DNA from: Stenotrophomonas sp. ZAC14D1_NAIMI4_1 | GTDB lineage: Bacteria > Pseudomonadota > Gammaproteobacteria > Xanthomonadales > Xanthomonadaceae | Reading direction: 5' to 3' | NCBI RefSeq assembly: GCF_003086775.1 | Contig: NZ_CP026001.1 | Span: 460,429-524,428 of the forward strand | Length of the DNA stretch: 64,000 bases | In this document: positions 23,664-33,210 of the stretch, piece by piece | Numbering within the stretch: the stretch's first letter is position 1 | Layout of the letters: each line of letters starts with the position of its first letter | Position numbers and translations under genes: made by a program | The notes under the pieces: generated by a model | Databases searched by the model: none | What the model was told of the DNA's origin: nothing | The model's input: the letters and a program-made list of their open reading frames with translations, nothing else

Positions 23664-24974
23664 ATGACAGGAAGTCAGTGGGGCCTGCTGGCCCCGGAAA
23701 CGCTGCCCGGCGCCCGCCGTACACGCACACTGGGTCTGGGCCGTTCCGTTCGACAGTTCAACGAACTGGCGGTTCCGGGCCTGGGTGGGGTTCAGTACGC
23801 CAAGCAGGTACTGTTTGCCGCGCTGAGCATGGCGGTGGCCAAGCGGGTCGAGAACCCGGACGTCCAGGTCACCCATATCGATGTAGCCAACGCGATCGAA
23901 GCCGTTGCCTGCATCATCGGCTACGAGGACACGAACTGGGAATCGAGCATCCGCATGCGTGGGCGCAACAAGCTGCCTCGCGGCGGCTCATCGCCGGACT
24001 ACCGTGTGGCCTGCAAGCGCAGCTTCCATGTGTCCCAGCCGATGCGCATGTCCACCGCGCAGGCGCTTCCCTCGTTGGGCCTGGTTGATACCCAGAGCAC
24101 GCGCTTCAACGCGTTCGAGTGCAATGACAATCTCGACACGTTTGTCTCCAACTGCCTCGGCGGTCTGAAGGCCGGCAACTCTACGGTGCTCCAGCACCTC
24201 AGCAGCTGGGTGGAGGGCAAGCAGCTGAAGTGGGGCAGTGCAGGACTGATCGAAGCGCTGCACCCGCTGCGGCCGCTGCGGTCCCCTGCGCGTGCCTGGT
24301 TGAAGAATGCCTTGCTGCAGGGCACTGCGCTCAGCCCGGAGCTGCGCGAACGCCGCCAGCGGGCCTGGCACTGGGTTGCGCGCCTGCACCGTGAGCCCGC
24401 GACCGTTGAGTCGCTGGACCAGCCCATGCCCCCGAATGAACTCGACCCGCAGCACTGGCATGATCTGCGTGCCGGCGCGCAGCTGGTGGTTGCGCGCGAT
24501 GCGGCTATTGAGGTGTTGGACGCTGTGGAACGCGTGCTGGAATGCCGCAAGGGTCGCTCACTGCCGCTGTCGGAGCCGCTGCCGAAGCCGGTGCTTGCCG
24601 CACTGGCCGCGCTGGCCGAGCACGCCAAGGTATTCCTGGCGCTGGAGCATCACGACGCAGAGGCCAACCGGTTCTGCGCCGAGTGCGTATCCCCCGATGC
24701 CGAAGCGCTGCGTCATCTTCTGCTGCGTGATGAGCAGGTGCTGCGGTTGGTGGATGGCTGTGCACGTCCGGGTGCGGCCTATACCGGCCAGCCGCCGACG
24801 GCAGCGGTGGCCACAGAGGATGACGGCGATCCGGAAGACGCACCGGCGGCTGCTGACGAGCCGATACCTGCGGGCATTTCCTACCGCATCCGCAATCTCT
24901 ATCGACTGCAGCGCGACCTTGAGGACGCCTCGCAGGACGCGACCGCCCACACCACTGAGGAGGCTGTCGCATGA
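23664..24974 (+). CDS. DUF6361-like protein, first gene of a putative defence operon
   Basis: The 436-residue soluble protein starts at the ATG at 23664 (MTGSQWGLLAPETL) after GAAGGAA. Its N-terminal region, LGLGRSVRQFNELAVPGLGG followed by QYAKQVLFAAL, resembles DUF6361 proteins, where a GI(G)-x-IRD-x-F-x-PG segment precedes a helix. ACIIGYEDTNWESSIRMRGR follows. The rest is helical, ending in an acidic linker (TEDDGDPEDAPAAADE) and a basic tail. No catalytic motif is recognised. Its stop overlaps the next start (ATGA), so it is co-translated with the phospholipase-D-like and helicase genes. DUF6361 membership is my reading and needs a profile search. Confidence 0.7.
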   Translation: MTGSQWGLLAPETLPGARRTRTLGLGRSVRQFNELAVPGLGGVQYAKQVLFAALSMAVAKRVENPDVQVTHIDVANAIEAVACIIGYEDTNWESSIRMRGRNKLPRGGSSPDYRVACKRSFHVSQPMRMSTAQALPSLGLVDTQSTRFNAFECNDNLDTFVSNCLGGLKAGNSTVLQHLSSWVEGKQLKWGSAGLIEALHPLRPLRSPARAWLKNALLQGTALSPELRERRQRAWHWVARLHREPATVESLDQPMPPNELDPQHWHDLRAGAQLVVARDAAIEVLDAVERVLECRKGRSLPLSEPLPKPVLAALAALAEHAKVFLALEHHDAEANRFCAECVSPDAEALRHLLLRDEQVLRLVDGCARPGAAYTGQPPTAAVATEDDGDPEDAPAAADEPIPAGISYRIRNLYRLQRDLEDASQDATAHTTEEAVA

Positions 24975-27004
24975 GCAGCGGACAGTACACGCCCAAATCA
25001 CTTGCATCCCATTTCAGCCCGCCGCAGGGCTACGTGGGTGCGTTCGGTTGGATCAGTGGATTCTCCGCCGACGTCCGCTTTCTCAACGAAGCGGCCGACC
25101 GCTTCACCGGGCAGGGCAGCCTGCAGCGCATGCAGATGGGCGAAGTACGCCTTGCGCTGATGCTGGACCCGCACCAGGCCGCGCTGCTGCCTACGTCGGT
25201 TCCCGGCCTGGCGCATCTGCCGCTGCGAGACCCGGGCCGGACGCCATTCCGCCTGATGCACGCCAAGGTGGCCCTGCTTGGCTTCCGCCACGAGCAGGAT
25301 GCCGCCCGCTGGTGCGTTCGGTTGGTGGTCAGCACGGGCAACTGGACCCGGCAGACCGTGGAGGACAGTCTGGATCTGGCCTGTGACCTGCAGGTGTTCA
25401 GCGAAACGCTTGGGCAGGCAGACTGCGCGCAGGAACGTGTGGACATCAAGGCCGCAACGCAGTTCCTCGCGGCGCTGCGTGCCCTGTATGACACCCGCCT
25501 GCTGGATGCGGGCATACCGCTCACTGGCGGCGATGCTGTCGTGGAGCTGGATACGTGGCTGCGGGCCTGCGGAAAGAAGATCAATAACCCGCAAGCGCTG
25601 TTGCCGAGATTCATCGACAGCCGCACCCGCCCGTTGCTTGAAGAGATCCTGGACGCCGTGGTGGCACGCCAGCGCAAGCCCAGCGGCTACCTGGCGATGG
25701 GATCGGGCTTCTACGAGGGCCGCGCCAACGGATCGGGTGACGCCAATGCGCGGCCGGTAGTTCCGGCGAAGGTCGTGAGCAAGCTGAAGCAGGCCAACCT
25801 TCTGAAGGAGCACGGCGAGGTCGAGCTGTACGTGGAACCGACAGCCTGCCAGTCCATCGCCGCTGCCGTGGACTACCTGGGCCAGCACCCGGACCATGCG
25901 ATTGCCGTGCATGCCGCTGTGCCGACTGCTGCGCTGTATGGCGAGAGAAGCGCGCGCACGCTGCATGCGAAGTTCATCTTCGCCGCCAACCTGAGCCAGC
26001 GGACCGGTGCCTGCAACAACGCCTGGCTCTATCTGGGCTCGGGCAACTTCACCGAAGCCGGCATGCTGCAGAAGATGTCGGCAAGGGCTGGCAACCTGGA
26101 AGCCGGCATGGTGCTGTTCCCTGACGATCTGTATTGGCGGGGGGATGCCAGGGATTCCGCCAAGGACCCAGCGCTGTTGTCCAACCGCTTGCCGGTGGGT
26201 GGGCCGCTGTTGGACGCCGATGCGCCAGGCCTTTCAGCCGGTGAGCCATGGCAGCCGCCGACCAGCCAGAACTACGCGGCACCGATGGCGTTTCTCCATT
26301 GGCGGGAAGAGGGCATGCTGGCTCTCTCCGCGGAAGGGGACGATACGCAGCCGTTGCCGGACGCGGTGGATGTACTGAATGAATCGGGCGAGGCCTGTGA
26401 ACACCTTGCGGGCGGCTATGCGTGGCCCGGTACAGCGCCGCGCATGGTGCGGCTGCGCTGGCACAGTGATGATGAGCGACGTGAAGCGTGGGTGCCGGTG
26501 ATCGATGCGTTTGGTCGTGTAGCGGCAACACCGTTGGGCGCCATGGAGCTTGCCGATGTAGAGCTGCAGCTGATGTGCTTTCCAGGGGTGCCCGAACCGG
26601 AAGGCGAGGTACCAGAGTCCGAGGATCACGAGGTTGCGCCGGGTAGCCCTGCCGGAAAGACGCGTGCTGCCCAGCGGGCGGTGTCCCAGGGCGCAGCCAT
26701 CCGGCAGATGATGGGCATGGTGGAGCGCATTGCATCGCGTCAGGTGGACATTGCGGCCACCGACTGGGCGCGGTGGTGCGTGCGCCTGGAGCAGACCTTG
26801 TGCCAGGCCCAGGAAAGCGAGGCCGTCAACGCGTTCGTCGCGATGGGGATCAACCCGCTGTCGCCCCTGCGTGCGGTGCCGTTTCGGCCCGTATTTGCGG
26901 AGGACGGCGCCCTGGAGCCGGGTATGCGCTATGAGGCCATGCTGGACCGCGTGGAGAAGGCATGGAAAACCCAAGGATTGGCAGCAGTGGAGGGCGTGGC
27001 ATGA
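24971..27004 (+). CDS. Phospholipase-D-like protein with two HKN motifs
   Basis: The 677-residue cytoplasmic protein carries two PLD-superfamily half sites. The first is LMHAKVALLGF (His97, Lys99) with STGNWTRQT (Asn124); the second is LHAKFIF (His332, Lys334) with LGSGNFTEAGM (Asn359). Two HKN sets form one active site, typical of nucleases or lipases that act through a covalent phosphohistidine. The region after residue 400 is beta-rich with a helical end and no known domain. It overlaps the upstream gene by ATGA and the downstream helicase by ATGA. PLD nuclease plus helicase pairs are common in phage-defence loci, so a DNA-cleaving role is plausible. Confidence 0.8.
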   Translation: MSSGQYTPKSLASHFSPPQGYVGAFGWISGFSADVRFLNEAADRFTGQGSLQRMQMGEVRLALMLDPHQAALLPTSVPGLAHLPLRDPGRTPFRLMHAKVALLGFRHEQDAARWCVRLVVSTGNWTRQTVEDSLDLACDLQVFSETLGQADCAQERVDIKAATQFLAALRALYDTRLLDAGIPLTGGDAVVELDTWLRACGKKINNPQALLPRFIDSRTRPLLEEILDAVVARQRKPSGYLAMGSGFYEGRANGSGDANARPVVPAKVVSKLKQANLLKEHGEVELYVEPTACQSIAAAVDYLGQHPDHAIAVHAAVPTAALYGERSARTLHAKFIFAANLSQRTGACNNAWLYLGSGNFTEAGMLQKMSARAGNLEAGMVLFPDDLYWRGDARDSAKDPALLSNRLPVGGPLLDADAPGLSAGEPWQPPTSQNYAAPMAFLHWREEGMLALSAEGDDTQPLPDAVDVLNESGEACEHLAGGYAWPGTAPRMVRLRWHSDDERREAWVPVIDAFGRVAATPLGAMELADVELQLMCFPGVPEPEGEVPESEDHEVAPGSPAGKTRAAQRAVSQGAAIRQMMGMVERIASRQVDIAATDWARWCVRLEQTLCQAQESEAVNAFVAMGINPLSPLRAVPFRPVFAEDGALEPGMRYEAMLDRVEKAWKTQGLAAVEGVA

Positions 27005-29625
27005 CGGTGGCGTTGGATTGGACTGAGGTGGCCGCGCAGGCCAGGGCGCTGCTCGGCAGCCCGCTGGTGGAAGCAGAGGCTGGTCTGCAGTTGAACCAAG
27101 GGCAGCGCGACAGCCTGCTGGCGCTGTGCGAGCGGCTATCGCGCAATGGTGTGATCCTGGCCGACGAAGTTGGCATGGGAAAGACGCGCATTGCGGTGGC
27201 ATTGGCGCTCTGCGTAACGCGCGCCGGTGGCCGGGTGGCCATCGTTGCGCCGCCAGGCCTGGGTGGGCAATGGCAGCGTGAGTTGCTGCGGGCAAAGTTG
27301 CAGACGCCCGAACTGCTGCGCACGCATGCGCAGTACCTGCGGGCATGGTCGCAGGATGCGCCGTCCAAGCCATGGTTCAACGAGCCCATCGTGCTGCTGT
27401 CGCATGGTTTCAACCGCTGGGCATCGGGGCCGCTCCTTGATTGGCGCTGGTCACTTCTGCCCGAAGTACTGGCCCAGTACCAGCGCGACGTGCTGGGCGA
27501 ACGCCTGCCCTCCGGCTACAACGTCACTGACACGCTTGATGATGCGGAAACCCACGCGGCAGGCGCCTCCATTGCCGGCTACATCGGGCAGCTGCCGAAG
27601 CGTTCGCTGGCGTGGAAAATGTTCGACAACATCAGGGAGTCGATTCCCGTCTGGAAGCGTTCGGCCGAGGCGGAGCAGTACCACGCACGCGGCTCGCTGC
27701 GCCCTCAACTGGACCGCGTCACCGGGCTGGGGCTGGGTGTGTTCGATCTGGTCATCATCGATGAGGCGCATAAAAGCCGCAGCGACGACAGCCTGTTGAG
27801 CACGCTGCTGAGCGATGTGCTGGTGGAGCGTGCGGGCGCGCGGCGTGTTGCCATGAGCGCAACGCCGGTTGAGCTGGATGCTGGGCAGTGGCAGCAGAGC
27901 CTGCGCCGCATCCACGTCGACCAGGCAATGCTGCCGGCCACGATCGACGCTTACGTGAAGGGCGTCGAAAACCTGCGCCGATCGCCGCGAGACCCGCAGG
28001 TGGAAGCAGCCTACGTGGCCGCAGCCGCGCGCTACAAGGAAGCGCTGGACCCGTATCTGCTGCGGCGTGACAAGCGCGAGGACGACGCCGTGCGCCGGTT
28101 CGTGGCGCAGACGGGTCTGCCTACCAACGGCTATCGTGATGTGGACACGCTGCCGGTGCGGTTGCAGTCGATGACAACGGGCTGGCGGCAGGCCGTGTGT
28201 GCGGCGGAGGCACTTTCGTTCGTCAGCCGTATGAGCGAGGACAGCGCCGGCAAGCGCCAGCGCTTGACCATGGGTAACGGCCACGGCATTGCACGCTTGA
28301 TCGACGAGACGCTGGATACGGAGCATCAGCAGAAGGACGACGCAGCAGCCGCTGCGGGTGATACGGCCAACGACAAGCGCACGCAGCGCGCCGGCTGGTG
28401 GAAGGCGGCAATGGGGCGGGTGATTCGTTCTGAACACCCGGACGAGGACGTGCTGTATCGCCATCCTGCAATTACCGAAGCGATCACGTTCATCGAGTCC
28501 ACGGCCTCGGATGAAAAGGTGCTGGTGTTCGCACGCTATCGCGACCCGATGCAGGCGCTGACCCGGCTGCTCAATGCACGCGCGATGCTGCGCGCGGTGA
28601 AGCAGGGTCATCCGTGGCCGCAACGCGCGGTGCACGAGGATGAAGTGGCTGCGGTGCGCGTGGCGCACAGGCAGTTGTACGGGCAGGAGGTGGATCTGGT
28701 TGCCCTGGATGAGGCGCTGCGGGACGGCTACCGCGAGCTGGAGAACAGCCGCCAGCGTTTCCGCAATGGGCTGCTGGCGAAGCTGCGCGACGGCATCGCG
28801 CAGCTGGAGGGCAGGCAGCGTGCCCGCTATGGTGAACTGCTGGCCGTGCTGCAGGAGTCTGCGTCGGCTGCCCACGATGGGACGACGGGCGGGTTGGCGA
28901 TTGTGGCGCGTGCGCTGTCCGACCACCTGGGCGAGGCCGCCGAGTCGGGTTCGCCGGCGGAGATAACGGCCAGTCTGATGGACCTGGTGCAGGCGGCGGC
29001 CAACCTGGACACGGCGACCGATGATGCCGACGACGCGGCCGTGGAGAACGAGGTGCACATTGGTGTGCAACGGTCACATGAGTGGGAGGCGGTACTGGCA
29101 CGGCTGGACAGCGACTACTCGCATGCCGGTGGGCGCTTCGCACGCCAGCTACACGGCGGCATGGAACCAGGTACCCGCCGGCTGCTGCAGCTTGCCTTCA
29201 ACCGTCCCCATGCCTTCCCACGCGTCCTGGTTGCCCAGTCCATGGTCGGCCGCGAAGGCCTGAACCTGCACGAAGCTTGCCGAACTGTGGTTCTGCTGCA
29301 TCTGGAATGGAACCCGGCGGTAGTGGAGCAGCAGATTGGCCGTGTGGACCGGCTTGGCAGTCTCTGGCAGCAACGTCTGCAGGCTGCGGTGGACGATGCG
29401 ACGTTCAAGGCGGATGTGCCGAGAATCCAGGTGCGCCAAGTGGTGTTCGAAGGCACCTACGACGAGGGCCACTGGCGTGTACTGGCGCAGCGCTGGGACC
29501 AGCTGCGTGCACAGTTGCACGGTGACATCCTGCCCCGGTCCGCGGAAGCAGATGCAGAGTATCTGGCGCTGACCGAGCGGGTGGCGCTTGCTGCGCCGAG
29601 GTTCTCGCCGACGGCGGTGGGCTGA
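27001..29625 (+). CDS. DEAH/SNF2-like helicase
   Basis: The 874-residue superfamily-2 ATPase starts at the ATG at 27001 that overlaps the PLD stop. Motifs: Q-like NQGQRDSLLALCERL; Walker A ILADEVGMGKT ending near residue 60; APPGLGGQW (Ia); DEAH at 254-257 in VIIDEAHKSRSDD; MSATPVE (III). A long insertion of about 250 residues follows, with KVLVFARYRDPM, and then the helicase C-terminal motifs MVGREGLNLHEACRTVVLLH (V) and VEQQIGRVDRLGS (VI). The pattern is that of Swi2/Snf2-type translocases in defence systems (compare DrmD in DISARM), but DrmA, DrmB and a methylase are absent. It ends the operon. Confidence 0.85.
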   Translation: MTVALDWTEVAAQARALLGSPLVEAEAGLQLNQGQRDSLLALCERLSRNGVILADEVGMGKTRIAVALALCVTRAGGRVAIVAPPGLGGQWQRELLRAKLQTPELLRTHAQYLRAWSQDAPSKPWFNEPIVLLSHGFNRWASGPLLDWRWSLLPEVLAQYQRDVLGERLPSGYNVTDTLDDAETHAAGASIAGYIGQLPKRSLAWKMFDNIRESIPVWKRSAEAEQYHARGSLRPQLDRVTGLGLGVFDLVIIDEAHKSRSDDSLLSTLLSDVLVERAGARRVAMSATPVELDAGQWQQSLRRIHVDQAMLPATIDAYVKGVENLRRSPRDPQVEAAYVAAAARYKEALDPYLLRRDKREDDAVRRFVAQTGLPTNGYRDVDTLPVRLQSMTTGWRQAVCAAEALSFVSRMSEDSAGKRQRLTMGNGHGIARLIDETLDTEHQQKDDAAAAAGDTANDKRTQRAGWWKAAMGRVIRSEHPDEDVLYRHPAITEAITFIESTASDEKVLVFARYRDPMQALTRLLNARAMLRAVKQGHPWPQRAVHEDEVAAVRVAHRQLYGQEVDLVALDEALRDGYRELENSRQRFRNGLLAKLRDGIAQLEGRQRARYGELLAVLQESASAAHDGTTGGLAIVARALSDHLGEAAESGSPAEITASLMDLVQAAANLDTATDDADDAAVENEVHIGVQRSHEWEAVLARLDSDYSHAGGRFARQLHGGMEPGTRRLLQLAFNRPHAFPRVLVAQSMVGREGLNLHEACRTVVLLHLEWNPAVVEQQIGRVDRLGSLWQQRLQAAVDDATFKADVPRIQVRQVVFEGTYDEGHWRVLAQRWDQLRAQLHGDILPRSAEADAEYLALTERVALAAPRFSPTAVG

Positions 29626-30373
29626 GGGTGCGGGCATCCAGGACTCTGCAGGAGTGCTGGATGCCCGTAGCGTGGGTGTTGCCTGCAATCGGCGGCGAGG
29701 ACGGCGAACGTTGCCTGCAAATATCAAACTGATTGCAGATACGCGCGGATGTCCGATCGCTAGACTTGTGCCTCATGACACGGGGATGGTGGTGACTGGA
29801 ATTTGACGCGACACAGGATGTCGCATCGTTGGGGAGTATGGATTCCATCTTCCATACCGAGCCCGTTCGGCATGAATTTCATTCAACGCACCGTGTTCCG
29901 GGCCGTCGCCCTTCTGGCGTTGGCGGGATGGCTGACGCTGTTCCATCGAATGCGCTGAGGGCTTGATGGGCGACGGCGTCTGTCGGGATTGCAAGCGACC
30001 TGTTTACACCGAGCGGTCTATGCCTATACTCCGCTTCGGCAGCGCCAAACTGTGACGCAGTTCGCAAGCTTTGACCGATGCATGGACGCAGGAGAAGACG
30101 ACGAGGATGTTGTGCCCATCACGCCATTACCCCGGATCTGCACGTGCCTGCGTGGGTCCAGTCCCTCAGTAACCACCCGCCCCGCCAGCAGCACGATGCA
30201 CTTGCCAGCGCTGCGCCGCGACTGCGCGCGCCGGGGATGATCTTTCAGACACACGCCGCCACCCGGACAAGTAGGGGCAGCGAACCAGGAACAGGGGAAA
30301 ACATGAGCAGCCACAGTAAACGGAACGTGCCAGTGCCGCAGGTGATGGGCGATTACACGCGGCTGCGTGCAGG
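29626..30373. other. 748-bp intergenic region
   Basis: No convincing gene, tRNA or attachment site was found between the helicase and WYL genes. A hydrophobic 28-codon frame at 29871-29957 (MNFIQRTVFRAVALLALAGW...) lacks a Shine-Dalgarno. The stretch is presumably the WYL-gene promoter/leader and possibly decayed DNA. Confidence 0.5.
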
Positions 30374-31372
30374 ATGAGCGCGGCAACCCATGACGCGCTT
30401 GCGCGGCAGTGGGAGATGCTGCGGATGATCCGGCCTGCACCGTGGAAGATCACGGTGCGCGAGTTGAGGGAGCGGTTGGCGGTGGAGGGATTCACTACCA
30501 CCAACCGCACCATCGAGCGCGATCTGAAGGAGCTCTCCGAACGCTTTCCGCTGGCATCGGACGAATCAAGCCGCCCTTACGGGTGGAGCTGGGCACGTGA
30601 TGCCAACTTTGCCTTTGGTGCACGCTTGACGAACTCACAGGCGGTCACCCTGTTGTCGGCACGGATGCACCTGCGCAACCTCCTGCCCAGGTTGGCCATG
30701 GCCGATCTCTGGCCGTTGTTTGACATGGCGGAGCGCGCGCTGACCTCGAGCGGTTGGCACGACTGGCACCGGCGCACGGCCATCATGCCGTCGGGCATGC
30801 CGTTGATTGCGCCGCTGGTTGAACCGGCAGTGCTGGAAGCCGTGCACTCCGCGCTCGGGCTGGGGCGATGCCTGGAAGGTGCGTACCAGTCTCGGGCGGC
30901 AGGCGAGGCCAAGCGGATGAAGATCCATCCGTTGGGCCTGGTCATGCGCGGTGCGGCGCAGTACCTGATCTGTACCCTTCGCGACTACGGCGACATCCGC
31001 AAGCTTGCGTTGCACCGCCTCAGTGACCTGTCCGTGACGGCGGAAAACTGCCAGCGGCCGGATGGATTCAATCTGCAGGACTATGTGGCGCACGAGGGCC
31101 CCAAGTACCGGCCCGCCGGTCCGCTGAAGCTGAAGGCCCGTTTTGCCGCCGAAGCCGCGGCGCATCTGCGGGATACGCCGTTGTCGGCCGACCAGCAGAT
31201 TACCGGCGACGAGGGCGGCGCAGATGTCGAGCTCACAGCGACGGTTGAGGATGACCAGACGTTGCGCTGGTGGCTTCTGGGGTTCGGCAGCCGGGTTGAA
31301 GTCCTGGAGCCGGCAGCATTGCGCGCCGAGATTGCAGGGCAGTTGAACGCAGCAGCCCATCGATACAGTTGA
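30374..31372 (+). CDS. WYL-domain transcriptional regulator
   Basis: The 332-residue protein has an N-terminal winged-helix DNA-binding region (about 1-75: ARQWEMLRMI, VRELRERLAVEGFTTTNRTI then ERDLKELSERFPL). It also has a WYL domain near residues 165-225 (MKIHPLGLVMRGAAQYLICT, LALHRLSDLSV) and a WCX-like C-terminal dimerisation part (LRWWLLGFGSRVEVLEP). WYL proteins such as BrxR and CapW control phage-defence operons by sensing a nucleotide-like signal. Position 0.75 kb after the helicase, on the same strand, fits a regulator of the 23.6-29.6 kb operon, though it has its own upstream region. No Shine-Dalgarno is obvious (GTGCAGGATGAGC). Confidence 0.85.
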   Translation: MSAATHDALARQWEMLRMIRPAPWKITVRELRERLAVEGFTTTNRTIERDLKELSERFPLASDESSRPYGWSWARDANFAFGARLTNSQAVTLLSARMHLRNLLPRLAMADLWPLFDMAERALTSSGWHDWHRRTAIMPSGMPLIAPLVEPAVLEAVHSALGLGRCLEGAYQSRAAGEAKRMKIHPLGLVMRGAAQYLICTLRDYGDIRKLALHRLSDLSVTAENCQRPDGFNLQDYVAHEGPKYRPAGPLKLKARFAAEAAAHLRDTPLSADQQITGDEGGADVELTATVEDDQTLRWWLLGFGSRVEVLEPAALRAEIAGQLNAAAHRYS

Positions 31373-31537
31373 TGCACAAGCATTTCCACTCAAGTTCCAT
31401 ATCCATCTGCCGATGTGGTCACGTGCACGTGTGTGTCGGGCCAATGGCGGCCCGATGTGCGTGCTACGCATTCCAGGCAGATGGACCCGCCATCCTGCCT
31501 CCGCAGGCAGCATTACTCCGCCCTTGAAGGACTATCC

Positions 31538-32194
31538 GTGGCAAAAGAACTGACCGAAAGCAAGATCATGCAGGCGCTGGACTACGCCTACGACAAGGCG
31601 ATGAACGGCTTGCCGGGCATCGATTCCGCCATTGAAATGGCCGACTCCTACATGCGTGAGCCGGGTTCGCTCGAGGACAAGGCGAACTCCCTGGTGCGTT
31701 GGCAGAACACCAAGGCAGCGACGTCCGGTTTCGTTACCGGCCTGGGTGGCCTGTTGGTCATGCCGGTGACCATTCCGGCCAACCTGGCCAGCGTCTACTT
31801 CATCCAGATCCGCATGATCGCCGCGATCGCGCACATGGCCGGTTGCAATGTCCGCGACGACAAGGTCAAGGCGATGGTCTATGCCTGCCTGACCGGCAAT
31901 GCCGCCAAGGAAGTGCTGAAGGACGTCGGGATCCAGTTCGGCAAGAAGCTTGCCCAGGCCAGCATTAATCGCATCACGGGTGCGACGATCCTGCGCATCA
32001 ACAAGGCCGTCGGTTTCCGGCTTCTCACCAAGGCCGGCACCACCGGTGTGGTGAACCTGAGCAAGATGGTCCCGATCCTCGGCGGTGTCATCGGTGGTGC
32101 CGTCGATGCGGCCACCACGAACATCGTCGGCAACGCGGCGGTAAGCGTGTTCATTACCGGCGATGAGTCGACCACGCCTGCACCTGTGATCTGA
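31538..32194 (+). CDS. EcsC-family protein
   Basis: The 218-residue protein starts at GTG 31538 (VAKELTESKIMQAL) because GAAGGA is ideally spaced; the frame continues upstream but without a good start. EcsC features are DYAYDKAMNGLPGIDSAIEM, a glycine-rich hydrophobic segment SGFVTGLGGLLVMPVTIPAN and YFIQIRMIAAIAHMAGCNVR, followed by a second hydrophobic stretch ILGGVIGGAVDAATTNIVGN. The family is membrane-associated and of unclear function. It follows the WYL gene by 165 bases and may belong to the defence cluster. Confidence 0.82.
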   Translation: MAKELTESKIMQALDYAYDKAMNGLPGIDSAIEMADSYMREPGSLEDKANSLVRWQNTKAATSGFVTGLGGLLVMPVTIPANLASVYFIQIRMIAAIAHMAGCNVRDDKVKAMVYACLTGNAAKEVLKDVGIQFGKKLAQASINRITGATILRINKAVGFRLLTKAGTTGVVNLSKMVPILGGVIGGAVDAATTNIVGNAAVSVFITGDESTTPAPVI

Positions 32195-32196
32195 CC

Positions 32197-32249
32197 TGCC
32201 TTCCATGCGGGAAGGCACCAGGAAACGTGCCGGCCGAATCTGCCGGCAC
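32197..32249. terminator. Two stem-loops between convergent genes, likely terminator
   Basis: TGCCTTCC-ATGCG-GGAAGGCA at 32197-32217 and GTGCCGGC-CGAATCT-GCCGGCAC at 32227-32249, the latter followed by CTTCCTT. They lie between the plus-strand EcsC gene and the minus-strand HEPN-like gene. Confidence 0.5.
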
Positions 32250-32272
32250 CTTCCTTGTGCGATGGGCCAGGC

Positions 32273-32920
32273 TTACCCCGGCAGCATCGGGTAGGCCACC
32301 TCGCCCAGCTCCGGCGCGCCATCCTGCAGCATCAACTGCAGGATGGCCGGCACCAGTTGGCCCAGGATGGCAGCACCGTCGCGCAGCTGTGCGCGGTTGG
32401 CCTGGCTGTCCCAGGTGGCCCCGCCGTGTACCAGCTGGTTGCGCAGCACATACAGGCGGTCCAGCACGATGGAGAGCACGACCTCGGTGCGCCGTTCAAC
32501 GACGGCCTGCAGCGCTGAGCGCTGGTCCGTGGCGAAGCGCTCCGCCCAGTGGTTGCTGCTGTCGTGCTCGCGCAGCGCCTTCCAGAAGCGTGCGTATACG
32601 AAGCGGTTTCCAATAAGCGTGCGGATGGGCCCGGGAAACTGCTTGAACAGGATGTCCTGCAGGCTGCCTTGCCGGTCATGTGCCAGCAGTGCCTCGAAGA
32701 ACCTGCGCAGCTGTTCGCGCTCGGCGTTCTCGAAGCCGAATTCCTGAGCATAGGCTGCGTTGAGCGCAATCCACAGAAACAGGAAACGGGCATCCGTATC
32801 CTGGTCTTCCTGTTCGGCGCGGTTGAGCCAACTGATGGCGCGGTGCAGCCGCACGCGCGTGGAATCCGTCTGCGCATCGCGGACAAGGCGATGCGCTTCC
32901 TTCAGAGTAGTCGAATCCAT
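32273..32920 (-). CDS. HEPN-like (Apea-type) domain protein, 215 aa
   Basis: MDSTTLKEAHRLVRDAQTDS starts at 32920 after AGGGGG. The protein is all-helical. DARFLFLWIALNAAYAQEFG near residue 45 and the late VLRNQLVHGGATWDSQ near 165-180, with the R-x4-H (RNQLVH) signature, fit HEPN domains of the Apea type. HEPN proteins are often metal-independent RNases in toxin-antitoxin and anti-phage systems, but several are catalytically silent. No antitoxin nucleotidyltransferase is adjacent; the nearest same-strand gene is a zinc-ribbon protein 50 bases upstream, probably in one operon. Confidence 0.7.
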   Translation of the reverse strand: MDSTTLKEAHRLVRDAQTDSTRVRLHRAISWLNRAEQEDQDTDARFLFLWIALNAAYAQEFGFENAEREQLRRFFEALLAHDRQGSLQDILFKQFPGPIRTLIGNRFVYARFWKALREHDSSNHWAERFATDQRSALQAVVERRTEVVLSIVLDRLYVLRNQLVHGGATWDSQANRAQLRDGAAILGQLVPAILQLMLQDGAPELGEVAYPMLPG

Positions 32921-32970
32921 GTTTCCCCCTGTTATCGCCGCCATTATGCGGAGCGATCGTGGCAGGGGAA

Positions 32971-33210
32971 CTACTCCAGACGTCGTGCCCTGCGCCATGC
33001 CTCGGGCAGCCCCTGCCAGAGGGTGTCCAGCGCGTATGCATTGCCGCACTCCAGTGCGGTCGAACGGCACTCGGGGCAGCTGCGGAACCAGGTAAGCCCC
33101 TCGATGCGGACATCGCCGGTGGGCGGCGTGACGCGCTTCCAGCCGCAGTCCTTGCAGTGATACGACAACTTCTGTGCTCGGCCCCACATGGTCAGCCGGG
33201 CCTCAGTCAT
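32971..33210 (-). CDS. Zinc-ribbon protein, 79 aa
   Basis: The protein contains two CxxC pairs, YHCKDCGWKRV and FRSCPECRSTAL, i.e. a four-cysteine zinc ribbon. A helical tail follows with LWQGLPEAWRRARRLE. The start at 33210 overlaps the stop of the 32-aa peptide gene upstream (ATGACTGA), which would explain the absence of its own Shine-Dalgarno through translational coupling. It could bind nucleic acid; function unknown. Confidence 0.68.
   Translation of the reverse strand: MTEARLTMWGRAQKLSYHCKDCGWKRVTPPTGDVRIEGLTWFRSCPECRSTALECGNAYALDTLWQGLPEAWRRARRLE

Noticed and set aside
23664..29625. Classical DISARM system
   Set aside because: Only a helicase and a PLD protein are shared; DrmA, DrmB (DUF1998) and the methylase are missing and the first gene does not match them.
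29871..29957. 28-codon hydrophobic peptide frame before the WYL gene
   Set aside because: No ribosome binding site and no coupling to a neighbour; chance frames of this length are common.
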